In this document: piece by piece, positions 1 to 12,371 of the stretch | Layout: each line of letters begins with the position of its first letter | How positions within the stretch are numbered: the first letter of the stretch is position 1 | Assembly: GCF_030247195.1 (NCBI RefSeq) | Contig: NC_080670.1 | Coordinates: 42,827,524-42,891,523, forward strand | Direction: 5' to 3' | Origin: Topomyia yanbarensis | Lineage: Eukaryota; Arthropoda; Insecta; Diptera; Culicidae | DNA length: 64,000 nucleotides | Notes under the pieces: model-generated | The model's input: only the letters and a program-made list of their open reading frames with translations | Told to the model about the DNA's origin: nothing | The model's database searches: none | Program-made: the position numbers and the translations under genes

Positions 1-850
1 TTAAGAGAAATTTATATTATATAATCAGAAATAGCTATCAGACTAAATCAAGGGAAGGGAAGAATATTTTAACAGCTTCAGTTTATTATAAAGAAGGATA
101 GAAATGTCTCATTTTAGTCAATGTCAGCTTAAAACACAGCATGAGGTTGATAAAAACGGGTCTTTACTGTATTTATTATTCACTGTGTCCCACATTAATA
201 GGTCCATCCCATTTTCTGATGATATTTTCTTTTAATTGCATCGAACTACACCAATTTGTTGTAGTTTTTAAGGGGTTATTTTATCGACTTCTTCCAACAT
301 TTTGGTGCGCCCCTACATACGGCTTTCTCTTCCCCCACTAACACGTGCGATGTACCTTAAAAAATGAATTATCGGCCTCGTTAAGCTACCGTATTTGGGC
401 CTAAATAAACTTAGTTATATATAAAAAAACATTTTGGTGATCCTATTCCTATTCGTGCGATATTTTATGGTAAAAGGGCTTTTCAAATTAATTGGTATAC
501 TTAAGGGCTTATATGTTGCAGATTGAGAAAATACAGAAATTTTCACCTTTTTTTTCCTACACAATATTACAACAGCTTATTAAACAACTTTCCCTAATAA
601 GGTTTAGTAAACGGGGTAATAACCGTCGCTCCACAACGCAGTTTTTTTTCCTGACTTGCGGTTAGCACGATTTCTCAAATTGGTGAACTGAAAATTATGG
701 AATAGAAGATAGCTTTTAGAATTATTTACAGATTTAACCCGCCGAAAATCACGAAAATGGCTCGGAATGAGACCCGCTGGTGCCCTAAGCAGGGATGCCA
801 ACGGTACCGATAAACTACATTTTTTTCGGTATATTTACATTTGCACAAGC

Positions 851-1250
851 CGTACAGCCCGCTACAGCGACGCATCACTACAGCTCTTGCCAGAACGGTA
901 ACCTAACCGAGTACATTTTCCCGTACAGCAGTAGAATACATTTTTGTTTTGCTGCTGTACTCCGACTGCTCGGTGAGAGTGTGGCGTAGTAAAGTTTGTT
1001 CTCTCGCTTTGTACATTTTTCTCTGCATAGTCAAAGGGAGAGGCCCGCACACGAAAGCGTTAATGCCAGCCGTGGCGTAAGTGAGCCGCATTCATTGTAG
1101 TCATTTTTGAATAAAAATATTAAAAAGATTGAAAATATTAAAAAATGTAAAATAAGGAAAGAGAAGCTGTACCGCTCGCGTCTGATGGCTGTACTGGGGA
1201 CAGTAGTTTCTTGTCATGTTACTGCTTTGCACACAGGCAGCCGTACAGCG
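851..1250. other. Cluster of GTACAGC motifs with a small hairpin
   Basis: The heptamer GTACAGC or its complement GCTGTAC occurs five times in about 400 bp (near 852, 923, 954, 1188 and 1243). Two copies pair as GTACAGCAG (923-931) and CTGCTGTAC (952-960), giving a 9-bp stem with a 20-nt loop. This could be a cluster of protein-binding sites or part of an unrecognised repeat. The sequence alone does not decide. Confidence 0.3.
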
Positions 1251-4200
1251 CTGGACGTCCTGCACTAGCGGACGACAGCAGCATAAAGAGAGAAATGAGA
1301 ATGTAGGCAGAAAAATTACAGCCGCAGAAAAGGTAGGCATTTTGCATCCTTGGCCCTAAGACGATTTCGTTAGAATTTCAGAGCAGCGTGCACCCAGTGC
1401 ACTAACACAAGTGACGAAAGGTTATCGAAAAGATTCGTGGAAACGAAAATTCAAATGATGGTGATTTTAATTTAACGGGATTCGAGAATTTTTTTATTTA
1501 TTCTTTGGCATTAGGATGAGCGATAATAATTCAAATCAAATATACTACTGGGAAGTCACTTTTAAAAAAAAGTCGATATCGAAGTAAAGTTTAAACTAGG
1601 CACGCATGCACTTCAGAGGTAGCGTGATATCAAGAGCTTCAATTTCAGTTTGTAGTTCTCTGCATGTGTTATCAAAAACATCGCGAAACATAAAGTCCTA
1701 AATATTCTTAATCGATATAATATCAGAAGAGAGTGATAAGAGTTATAAGAAATGTCTCATCACACTGTTAGGTGGATTAAAAACGTTTTCTTTTTTTATA
1801 AAACTTTTACATATTTAAAACTTTAATGCAAACTTGGCAACCATTTTCTGACTGAATCCTAACAGTTTAATGATGGCTACTAACAATCAAAATCTCCCCT
1901 TTTTTTCGAAAATTTTGATACGTTTCCCATATACTGAAAAGTTGTTCCCGTTAGTAACCATAAGCAGTAGAGTGCATCGGAAAAGTTTCCAAAAGCCGGA
2001 AACTACCCACCCACGCAAATAGTTACCACGGAATGATGACATCAAACCAGTGTCATTCGCAATGCACTGCGACCGGGATCGGGTCTTTGAAATACAATTA
2101 CCACCACCAGCAGCACTACGCGGATAGTGGGATACTGGTGGTGCAAGCCCATCCCACGAACAAGACCATGTGGCTCGAATGGTCCATTTTAATCTCGGAA
2201 CTGTCATCACAAGGCATGGCGAGAAAATATTTATTGCTCATATCGCCTTGGACTTGAAGAAACGATGCTTTTTCTAGCATTCAATTCAAGTACCTACCCA
2301 AGTGTATAGTTGTACGATCCAGAGCCAGGCCACGATGTCTGAGGGTCAGTCCATGTGTAAAGGGAAATAAAATCAATGGAATAAACGTGGGCTCGATTGT
2401 ATGGAATACCATCATGGTAACAACGAGACCAGCATGATTAGATGGGAATGAAACTGCAATCACGCTTCCTATCCCGCGTTGGTTATTTTCGTGGTAAAAC
2501 TGCATCATTGTGTGAACGTTGCACTTTTCCTCTCAAACTGACCTGATTCAGGTGGCTGTATGGCAATCAGTTGACTACGATGGGAGTTATGGTAGGGGGG
2601 AGGGATTACTATATGTTTCGAACCTACATTTGCTAACTTAGTATACGATATTCAATGGAAAATGCGCTCACCGAGTACAGCACCTCGACCCATCCTTCGC
2701 CCGAACTTGTTGTTGTGATAGGTGTTCGACGATTGGTAGGTGAGAAGACAGCCTAATTGCGAAATACCACAATGGACGGAGTGGACTGAGCTCGGCACTC
2801 GAAACTGGCCCACTTTCAATTGTTATCGTTGCTAATGCTGATGCAGGCTCCGAGCCACCGGTACATACAAGCGCTATCAATACAAGCGATGGCGTATTAG
2901 CACCGACTATCGATCATGGAAACCACCAATTGGTGAAGCTCTTCTGCGTCCTACGGAGGAAGTGATGATTCCATCGTGAACTAGCCTATCAATTGGATTT
3001 GTGGCAAATACTGGCATCGGGGTGAAAAACTAATTGATTGGATTTGCTCGTTCAGCCTGTGCATTTTCTGTGTGAGATTTTATATGAAGCCCATGGCCTT
3101 TATTGCTATGATGGATTTAATCAATTGAATGTTTTCTGACGAATTTATGTTAATTTCGTAATTGCAAGTGGTGGTGTTGGTGAATTTTACGAACATTAGT
3201 GATTGAGTGAATCGGGTGAAATTGTTTTTTATAGCGAAATAAACTTTGACCATTTGTGTTCTTTTCGGATAATTATCCTATCCGATTATAATCCTTCCAC
3301 GTTATCACAATAGAACTAACTGTTGGTTGCAGTGGTCCATCACCAACAAAAAATCCTTCCACGTCACGTAGAATTGTGACAACCGAACCGATCAAATGGA
3401 CGCTTGAAAATTTTATATGTCTATGGAATGGAAGATGAAATCATTTCAATTTTATTTCAAAGAATATTAACGCTTCAAGTATATTTTGGAAAACAGTTCT
3501 TAGTTCTTCTTAGTCTTGCAAAATGATACATTCCATAAGCGTGCGGGAAATAAGCATAAAATTCATTTCCAATGGTGGCTGCGTTACCCACGACGAGGCA
3601 AAGAGCTTTAGACTGATCAGTCAGTTCCTTCTCAAATCAGTGGAACGTTTACTTCACCACTACATCCGGACTTGGGCGAGCACTCGCTTCATGTAACACA
3701 ACATTTATAATAGTGGGAGAGGTCTACTACTATCATGTTACACAATATTGGCTATCACACTGAGAAGGTTTAGCGCAAAAGCAATCAAGTCTAGGAGTTT
3801 TGACAATGCTTTTGAAAATGTGTCTTTCGAATCAATTCTGGATGCAGTACGGAGGCCATGGAGTACCTTCATGTATCAGGAGCTGGACATACGCAATACT
3901 TAGCAACCGACACACAGTGGGACAAATCCAAAAAAGGTGGTACAAAACATGTTTGAGGGCTTAGAAGACATTTTAGAGCCAGCATTGCTTTGTAGGATTT
4001 GTTCACAATATTATTCCGCATCTTTTTAAATAGAATATAAAGTAGAGTACCCGAGCAATAATTTTATTTCTAAATTTTTTTGGAGGGTGCATGTTTGCGA
4101 CCAAGTTGTAGAATATTATATTTTGAATAACTTCCTCTAGGATTCCTAAAAATATATGACCTAAAAATCAGTTTTTCGTCTTTTCCATGCCAAAAACCTT

Positions 4201-4760
4201 AATTAATTTAACATGTTCTTCAAACTTGCAGGTATTACTAAAATACAATTTTCTGTTGAAAGAACTAATACGGCAAAATCAATATTGTGACATTCAGAAC
4301 TATTTTTCATATATAGTGTCGGTAGTGGTTGTTTCAACCGGCTAAGAATTACACTACGGACTACCTGTTCCAGTGGTAAAAATCCACCAAACAGGGAACC
4401 CCAATTCCACAGTGTCATGCGACCCGTGCTATGGGTAAAATTGTTGAGGGGGTTTAAAATATTCTCAATGGCGAACGGAGCCTGGGAAGAGTTGGGCGAA
4501 CTCCCCAGTATGCTGCATTACGCAGCGGAACGTTTACTCTACACACCGAAGTTTTTTCACCGACGATCCGCTTAATTTTGCCGAATTTTTGTTGGCTGGG
4601 GGTTTGCTCAGACTCCGAGAGCTGCTGAACGAATATTGTCTTCCTGATTGTGGACCACGGAACAGGATTTAGGATCCAAAACTCAACTTTAAAAACAAAC
4701 TGATAGCAGCAAAATTATTTTCGTTCGTTACGCATGTACTACTAAGATGGTTTTTGGCTC

Positions 4761-4811
4761 TCGTAACGCGTCTCTTGAAAAGCGCGTTACTCGTAACGCG
4801 TCTCTAGAAAA
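4761..4811 (+). repeat. Short direct repeat, 21 bp x 2
   Basis: A 21-bp unit starting TCGTAACGCGTCTCT occurs at 4761 and again at 4791, with one mismatch. The spacer carries GCGCGTTAC, an inverted echo of the unit. It is a local tandem duplication of no known function. Confidence 0.6.
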
Positions 4812-6386
4812 ACGTAAACTTTGGTATCAAAGGTTAAAAACACTTGTATATAAACAAACTAAAAAAAAAATGCCGATTTTTATTTTAAGTTGAACTGTTA
4901 TCATGAAAATCTGACTACGCAAAGGCCAATATATTCTCATTCAAAGTTTTGCACCCATATTCAGCCAGTTATACCATTTTTTTTTCGAATTCTTGGCACC
5001 CCACAACAGCAATTTTCGCTTCCGCGCTTTATACTTTTCGATATTGGGATTCCACTCGAGAGCATAATAAAGTGGGTCCTGCCTCGTCCAATCTTCGATC
5101 GAGTTCGACGTCCTTCTCATCTTAAACCCGAACCCGATGACGATGCAAAGTCGATTTTCCACTTTCTCGACACAGTTGTCAAAATTTCCATCGATATTTA
5201 TGACTATCGCCTTCTGCAATCAGTGTGTCCTGTACACGAACCAATTCCCGGTCCGTGAGAACCTTCCTCGCCGGAATCAGTATATCTATAGGGAACCCAT
5301 CGGAAGGTCGTTTGTGTGCCATAATTTGTTTTTATTGATGCCAGTCCCAGTGCCATTTTTTTCTCGACTATTCCCGCGCCAGGGCAAAAGTTTTACATTC
5401 CGACAGGCCACGAAGCTGGAGCAGGGGTTGTTGGCTTACTGCCCATCACGATTGCTTTTTTTATACTCTACCCAACATATTTTTCTGCGTTCTACCACCC
5501 TTTCCCACTCGTCTGATGTGATAGCTTTCCAACCATCCTAAACCATGCACGGGGAAAGCAGTAGACAGAGCTCAATTCCGCAGCCGGTCAGTCTGGGCCA
5601 TCGAGTTGAATCTAGTGGGTACTGGGGCGCTGCGTGTTACGTACTCAAAACCATTCATGTTCAAAGGGAGGTGGGTTTGCTTGTGTTTGTGCCAGTCCGC
5701 CAGGATGCGTGCTGCAATCCTTGACATTCGGGTGAACGGACAAAGAATAAACTTATCGCAGCAAGTGCCATTGAGTAGCAATCATTTTGAGCTTTTGGCA
5801 GAGTGCCGAGTTATTTTCGGTTCTGGGATTTCGATGGATTTCTCAGGAATGAAAATGTTTAAACTTTCTATTAGGTATCTTCTGCATGGGAAATGAAAGA
5901 CAAAAGTTTTTATGATCTCCCACCATCTCACTTATCTCGCTTTTTGTGGAAACTGAACTACCCACCGCGGTAGATGGTCGAATTGATATTCGTCTTTTAT
6001 TTAGCGGTTAACAAGTCATGGCTAACATGAATATTTTCGTATATTATAGGTTGCTGAGATACTACATTCTCTCCTTAGGTATATTATATTAACTTAATTA
6101 TTAAACGAATTTATCATTACGTCGAAATCATCAAGATGTTACGGAAGAAATTTTCAAACCAAGGGGCGCAAGACTCTTTTTTAAATTATATGCTTGGGGT
6201 CAAATCGCTTTGGCTTACGTTGAACTGTACTTTACTGAGAAATTGAAGTGTAGTGTTTCCAATGTCACAGAAAAAAGCAGTGTGCAAAATACCCAGTCTG
6301 GTTGCAGCTCTACATCTCAATGATCTTGCAGGTCACGTTCGATCGCTTGTTCTATGGTGTCCGTTGCACCGTCGAAAGCGCAACAA

Positions 6387-6465
6387 TGTAGAGGAAAGAG
6401 GGTAACAGTGGAACTATGAAAACAATACGTTTTCATAGTTCCACTGTTACCCTCTTTCCCCTACA
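6387..6465. repeat. Near-perfect 37-bp foldback with 5-nt loop
   Basis: The left arm (6387-6423) and right arm (6429-6465) are reverse complements over 37 bp with a single mismatch, separated by AATAC. The arms start TGTAGAGGAAAGAGGG and contain GTAACAGTGGAAC. It could be two MITE termini joined head to head with the interior lost, or a transcribed hairpin of pre-miRNA or hairpin-siRNA type. No coding frame is involved. Confidence 0.85.
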
Positions 6466-6955
6466 TTTTCTACTTGTCAACCAATTTACCACAGAGTACC
6501 GGGTTTCACATGTGATCTGTTTTGTTGTTCCTCTCAGAACGCTGGACCTTGTTTAAAAAGAGAATCCATGAGCGTCCTCGAGAGCAAAATTGGTGGTAAA
6601 ATGAACATGTTAAGCAAAGTCATTTTCTTAGTAATTGGTGATTGAGGTACTAAAATCACGTTGTATGCTTCTTGTTAGACTTTTTTGTACACGGTTGGTG
6701 AAAATATTTAGACAATAACATATTTTTCCAACCATTATTCTCGACTTCAAAACATGTCCAAAAATGAGGCATGTTTATACCGTATGAGTAAAATGAACAC
6801 CTAGTGACAATGTTTTTTACGCACAGAATGGCCTATAAGGATGCAATGTGCAATGTTGATTTGCATTTTTCGACCAATGCTGAGCCTTACGTACACACAG
6901 GATATTTTGTGCGTAAATAAACTAGTCACGTGAAAATTTAATGTTCTTGTCCTTA

Positions 6956-7637
6956 TACGGAACATGGGGAGGATTGACCTGATTTTCAGTTAAACCTACG
7001 TAAAACTCCAAAAAAAAATTTGATCTTTCAAAACTCATTTAAATGTAATGTGTAAACGTAAAGTTAATTTACTTTTTCAAAAGTTATAAAAGTTTTTCTG
7101 TGATCGTTTTTTTTCTGGTTAAGTCTCCCACCGCGGGGAGTCTTGAGCAAGTCGTGGGGAGACTTAACCAAGAATTTTTTTAAGCATCAGAACAAAAATT
7201 AATGGCATAACATATGCTGTAATCATTTTCCATATTATCGAGGTCCTTGGTACCTTTTTACTGGTTAATGGGATTGTATTTCATGAATGTTGATTTTTTT
7301 AAAGCATTTTATTTTTGGGATTAACTATGCTGATTACATTGCATGTTCACACGTCACGAAATCAGTCATATAACTGCAAACTTTGTTGACTAGTACTATA
7401 AAGGTATATACTGGTGCTTAAGGTAGGATTTTTTTGTGGCGTGATTAATATTAATAGTAGATTCCACAGAATAGTAAATATCCGAAATTTTGTATCTTTC
7501 CAAATCTCTCTATAAAATCTTGATCAAGTCTCCTGAACATTAGTTCTTAAGTTCAATGTCGTGCTAGTTGCATAAATTCTTATTCCAATATTCCGACTAA
7601 TGTAAAATGATTTCACTACTTCATAAGGATTAACCAT
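6956..7637 (+). mobile_element. Truncated TA-flanked MITE (copy 1 of the 18.9-kb family)
   Basis: This segment matches the complete element at 18924-19796 in order and orientation. Shared landmarks are the terminus GGAACATGGGGAG, the internal GTCTCCC(..)GCGGGGAG palindrome, the CAGAACAAAAATT block and a late AAGTCTCCT(G/T)AACATTAG block. The last ~160-260 bp of the complete copy are missing here. The match stops near 7637, where I-clade retrotransposon sequence begins. I infer that the retrotransposon landed in the MITE or replaced its right end. Confidence 0.7.
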
Positions 7638-7889
7638 CATTCGTTTTCGAGCGCTCGATCGAGACACAAGTGTTTTGTTCCAGCCCGTGAAGTGTATAGT
7701 GACAAAGAACGAGGTTTTGAACTTTTTTATTCTGTTATGCGTATGTTAACCGTTAGGCCGCATTCCTCAGCCTTTTGTTCGCACCGTGAGGATCTACCTT
7801 TTTTGACACATTTACGGCTTATTCCCGTCTGCGCGGGTACTGACACCGTGCGTTGACGGTGTTGGTAGCTCCCTCCTCGGACGGCCGAA

Positions 7890-8760
7890 TGGAGGTCGAA
7901 TCGACCCCCGACCCAAAGAATATCCAGAGCTCTCGACCGGTCCCTTTGTGGTCTTCATTCAGCCCAAAACAAAATCGCTGAATCTAATTCAGATTTCAAA
8001 AGACCTTACGGAATGGTTCTCGGCTGTAACCGAAATAAGAAGGGTCCGCTCAGACAGGGTTGGGCTCGTGTTGACTAATTCAAAGCAGACAAACGATATT
8101 GCTTGCTGCGAGCACTTTACGAAGGACTATTATGTGTGTATTCCAGCTGTAAAAGTACAGTCTGAAGGCGTTGTCACCGATGAGAGTTTGACATGCGAGG
8201 ATTTACTGTAGTACAGGGTTGGCCGTTTTAGAGACCGCTTACTTCAGCCAGTGAAAATACTTGAGTGCAGGCGCTTGCTTAGTAGTAGTTGCGGGGGGAT
8301 GGCTCAAATACATACCCCCAATCAAACTCTTATCGGGTGACCTTCGCTGGTACCGCTTTGCCGAACTGCATCCTGTTGCACAAGGTTCATCTACCTGTGC
8401 ATCTGTTCGTACCGCGGGTCATGAATTGCACTAAGTGTAAACAAATGGGTCACACAGCCACCCATTGTAGCAATAAGACCCGCTGTGGAAAATGCGGTGA
8501 GAATCATGTGGGTGACTCGTACAGTAAGAATGCTGAGGAGTGTCCTTACTGTACGGAGAGTCTACATGATATCTCGGCATGTCCCGCGTACAAACTACGC
8601 GGGGATAAACTAAAGCATTCCCTTGCGGAACGTTCCTAGCGTTCATTCGCAGACATGCTAAAGAAGGTCACGCGGGTACAACTACTAGGGTGCTTAGAAG
8701 CTACAGGAAGAGGAGGAACATTTCCTCTTCTAAACTTCCTTGTAAAGGCCAGAAGGTGTC
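7890..8760 (+). pseudogene. I-clade ORF1 (Gag-like nucleic-acid-binding protein), broken
   Basis: In the intact family this protein packages element RNA. Recognisable pieces are LNLIQISKDLTEWFSAVTEI, then YRVTFAGTALPN, then VMNCTKCKQMGHTATHC. The last is a canonical CX2CX4HX4C knuckle. A variant knuckle starting CGKCGENH follows, and then CPYCTESLHDISAC, again CX2CX4HX4C. A stop after EDLL near 8211, at least two frame changes (before GPFVVFIQPK and near 8290) and a stop at 8638 split the reading frame. A plausible original start is the ATG at about 7891. The knuckle order matches ORF1 of I-type elements from other insects as I know them. Confidence 0.75.
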
Positions 8761-8904
8761 CCTTGACGGGGCTCTGAATGTGACATCTCTTGGAAGTGTT
8801 GCAACCATACCGAAGCAAGTAGCTCCTGGTCTCGGAGGATTAAACTCAGAGAAGGAGCTCCCAGCACTTCCTAGAACATCGAAGATCTTTGCATAGCTTC
8901 CATA

Positions 8905-11160
8905 TATATTCCCCCCAACACCGCGATTGGGCACCGCCGGCTACATGACATCATAGAATCCCTGCCTGCACCGCGACTAGTTTTAGGAAACTTTAACTCT
9001 CACGATACGGAATGAGGTTACCTTTATGATGATAACCGTTCTTCTTTAATTCACAACATTTGCGACAACTTCAATATAACGATTCTAAACACGGGTGAAA
9101 TGACACGGATTCCTCCCCCACCAGCGCGCCCAAGTGCATTAGATTTATCCCTTTGCTCGACCTCGCTACAGTTAGATTGCGCGTGGAAGGTAATCCCTGA
9201 TCCTCACTGTAGCGACCATCTGCCGATCGTAGTCTCGATCACCAACAGCACAAGACCAGTGGAATCAATGAATATTTCGTATGACCTCACACGAAATATT
9301 GATTGGAAGAGCTATGCTGCCGCGATATCCGACAACCACGAATCTATTCAAGAACTTCATCCGGAGGAAGAGTACAGTTTTGTGACTGGCTTGATTTTCG
9401 ACAGCGCGAATCAAGCTCAGACTAAGCCAGCACCCGGCGCGAATATACAAAAACGTTCTCCCAATCCCTGGTGGGACAAAGAGTGCTCAGACGTATACGC
9501 AGAGAAAGCTGCCGCGTATAAGACCTACCGCGACGATGGACTACCCGCTAGCGACTTAATGAAGAGTTTGATGAAAGCCAAGAAACGTGGTTACTGACGC
9601 CGGTTCGTTGATGGATTAACGCGAGAAATAGCGATGAGCACTCTTTGGGGCACGGCCTGGTGTATGCGAAACCGAAACACTACTAACGAGAGCGTGAAAT
9701 ATTCAACTCGTTGGATATTCGATTTCGCCAAGAAGGTTTGTCCGGATTCCGCCCGGCACAGAAGATTTACCGCATCGCGACCCCTCACGGTAACAATAAC
9801 GCGAACGAAACAATTTTTTCGATGGTGGAGCTCTCACTCGCTCTCATATCATGTAACAATAATGCTCCAGGGCCAGACAGAATCAAATTCAACTTGTTGA
9901 AGAATCTGCCAGACTCTGCCAGAAGACGCTTGTTGAACTTATTTAACAAGTTTCTTGAGAGTAACTTTCTTCGTACAATAACCGGAACATGGTGGGTGCC
10001 CACCTAGGAGACCTAATTAGGTTGTATCAAACAACGATACTTTCGTTAATGGAATAGGGATGCTTCTGATTTCGCTCCACTGGGAACATACATTTCATCA
10101 AACTCGAAGAATCCAGTATCCAGTTGTTTGCGTATCGCCTTAAAGTGTCCAGTCGACTCATACGACGAGTCTCGAAGTCCTGTTGGGTGTTCTCCCACTG
10201 GAAAATCGATTTTGGGAACTCTCATATTGATTGCTCATTTGATGCGATATCTTGATCCGGAGGTGATTGAAAATTTCGAAGGGCTTATCGAGCTCAATTC
10301 TCAGATCCGTTTCGTGTTCTTGTACTATGACCATGTGGCGCAGAATATTAATCCTTCTTCTTACAATCCCAACCGAATGCATTTCATAATCTGAATCTAC
10401 TGTTTTCTTCGACACATCCATGAAAGACGAGATTTCTGGGATTCCGGACCACATACGCCCGCAAATGGTTCCAAACATTTTTCAGTGTACCCTTGGAGTC
10501 ATTGAAACATTACCCGCATACCATTACTTCATCGTTTCGGATAGCCTCAATTCCATTGATGCTATTCGCTCGATGAAACATGGAAAGCACTCCTCGCATT
10601 TTTTGGGGAAAATACAGGAGCTACTGCGTGCTTTATCTGACAAATCTTTCCAGATTACCTTGGTTTGGGTACCTTCTCATTGCTCCATTCCGGGCAACGA
10701 GAAGGCGTACTCTTTAGCTTAGGTGGGTACTCTAGAAGGTGAAATTTATGAAAGACCAATTTGCTTCAGCGAATGTTTCAGTATTACTCATCAGAGAACC
10801 CTCGAGAGTTGGAAAACTTGGTGATCTAGGAAGGTGGCTACATTCGATAATCCCTAAACTATCGACGAAACTTTGATTCAAGGGGATGGATGTGGATCGT
10901 GACTTCATTCGTGTTATGTCCCGACTCATGGCGAACCATTAAACGCTGGATGAACACCTCCGGCGTATTGGGCTCGTGGATAGTGCTATCTGCGCTTGTG
11001 GCGACGGCTATCACGATATCGAGCACATTGTCTGGGCGTGCACCGAATACAGTTCCGCCAGGTCTCGGCTAATGGATACCCTCCGGGCCCGAGGAAGACC
11101 AACCAACGTCCCGGTTCGAGATGTACTGGCAAACCTAAAAACCATCAATATACAAATTTA
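8905..11160 (+). pseudogene. I-clade ORF2 (endonuclease/RT/RNase H), two large deletions
   Basis: The frame parallels the intact ORF2 at 60431-64000, with roughly four of five residues alike. The endonuclease part runs from SIYIPP to MKSLMKAKKR. Its GDFN motif has become GNFN, and SDHLPI is kept. At about 9967, LFNKFLESN is joined directly to FLRTITGTWW, removing about 860 bp of the intact copy, which holds the whole catalytic RT. At about 10483, PNIF is joined to CTLGVIETLP, removing the first two RNase H catalytic positions (TDGS and AEL). VSDSLNS, WVPSHCSIPGNEK and the C-terminal CACGDGYHDIEHIVWAC zinc-like motif remain. Several stops and frameshifts are scattered through it. Confidence 0.8.
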
Positions 11161-12371
11161 ACTGCCCCATTTTATTTTTTTTATCATTCTTAGAAGTCCC
11201 CTCTTCCGACTGTACCATACACCCACGATGGTTTGATGCGACTCCAAGGCGACACAAAACATCTCTGTCGAATGAGCCAACAAACATGCGACCTACAGTA
11301 CGAACATCACACGCACAACTCGTCTTTCCGATCCGCATCTGAGCCGTACTACGAAATCGTCTGGAGGAACCTCTACCGACTCGAGGAGGACCACCCGGCG
11401 CCCTAGTACATAATTCTTCCTGATGAACCAAGTCAGTAACCTATGACGTTGATCTCCCGATGCCTGAAACTAAAAGTTTATAATTTTCTCCCCCTATCAT
11501 CTTTGTCCACCCTCCCTCCCCTGACTTTAATACCCAGAAGTATTACCCCCATCATTCCCCCCACTCCAAATATCTTCCCGAAGCATTTTGCTCTTACTGT
11601 CTCTTCTAGTTTTAACTATTGTACTACATAATCTCGTTGAAAATGCCCAACTCCATTTTTCTTTTCATTAAAATAGCTCTAATTAATCCCTTCGAATCTT
11701 TACAAAAGTCAATCATCTTTAATTATTCCTAGTTTTAAGATAGCTGTAATTTTTCCCCCTCAGTTAAACATTATTTGCTCCAATAATCTCCCTGCTTAAA
11801 ATGTCAAACCATATTGCCATAAAAGCTAAATGACCCCCCTGATCTTACGAAAATTAAATTACCCCCTTGTGTATATGTATAAGATAGCTATAAAATCTCC
11901 TTAATTTCATTAAAAAAAATCAATATGAAATCCCCTAGTTTTAAGTAATTTAAAATGTAAAACAAAACAAAATTGGCACCATTAAGCTAACGCAAACGTG
12001 CCTTTTCAAATAAATGAATTGAATAAAAAAACAGGTTAATATGGCCAGCTTGTACCGTAGTCCAACGTTATAACGTCATATAGTTACACTGGGAACGCAA
12101 GGTTCTTAGCGTGAGTGATTCAAACAAAACAAAGTACCACCCGTCCCCATTATTGCAAAGCATGTCCAGAATAAACGTGGTAGCGTTGATTTCGCTTCAA
12201 TGTGTAATACACGTGTTACACCTACTGCCAGCCGTGTCATGCAATAAATCTTTGAAGATGTCTTCAGCGAGCGAGCGCATCTTGTCAACCAGTACCTCGC
12301 CGATGAAAAGAGAAACAAATTTATGTAAATTGCGTAACATGTTGGTACACGAACCTTTCTTTCAGGCGTAG

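Larger units (their letters stand above)
1..6386. other. AT-rich DNA, no gene recognised
   Basis: Six-frame reading gives only short open frames (up to 134 codons, near 5.1-5.5 kb), with no domain I recognise and with overlapping frames on both strands. Small local structures are listed separately (a GTACAGC cluster near 0.85-1.25 kb and a 21-bp direct repeat near 4.76 kb). The stretch at 2.65-2.95 kb is richer in GC, but its frames show no known family. It may be intergenic or intronic. Confidence 0.5.
7640..12028 (+). mobile_element. Decayed I-clade non-LTR retrotransposon, internally deleted
   Basis: The element reads, in order: a 5' leader, ORF1 with CCHC zinc knuckles, ORF2 with endonuclease, remnants of RT, RNase H and a C-terminal zinc motif, and a ~0.87-kb 3' UTR. 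Its 3' terminus (TAAGCTAACGCAAACGTG, then CAAATAAATGAATTGAATA and an A-run) aligns with the 3' end of the minus-strand element at 59573-64000, so both belong to one lineage. The 5' boundary is placed where similarity to the MITE ends and is approximate. A possible target duplication (AGGATTAA versus AGGTTAA) is weak. The coding regions carry stops, frameshifts and two large deletions, so this copy cannot move on its own. Confidence 0.85.

Noticed and set aside
4890..5896. Several 90-134-codon frames on both strands
   Set aside because: Overlapping frames on opposite strands, low-complexity residues and no domain. Likely chance open frames in AT-rich DNA.
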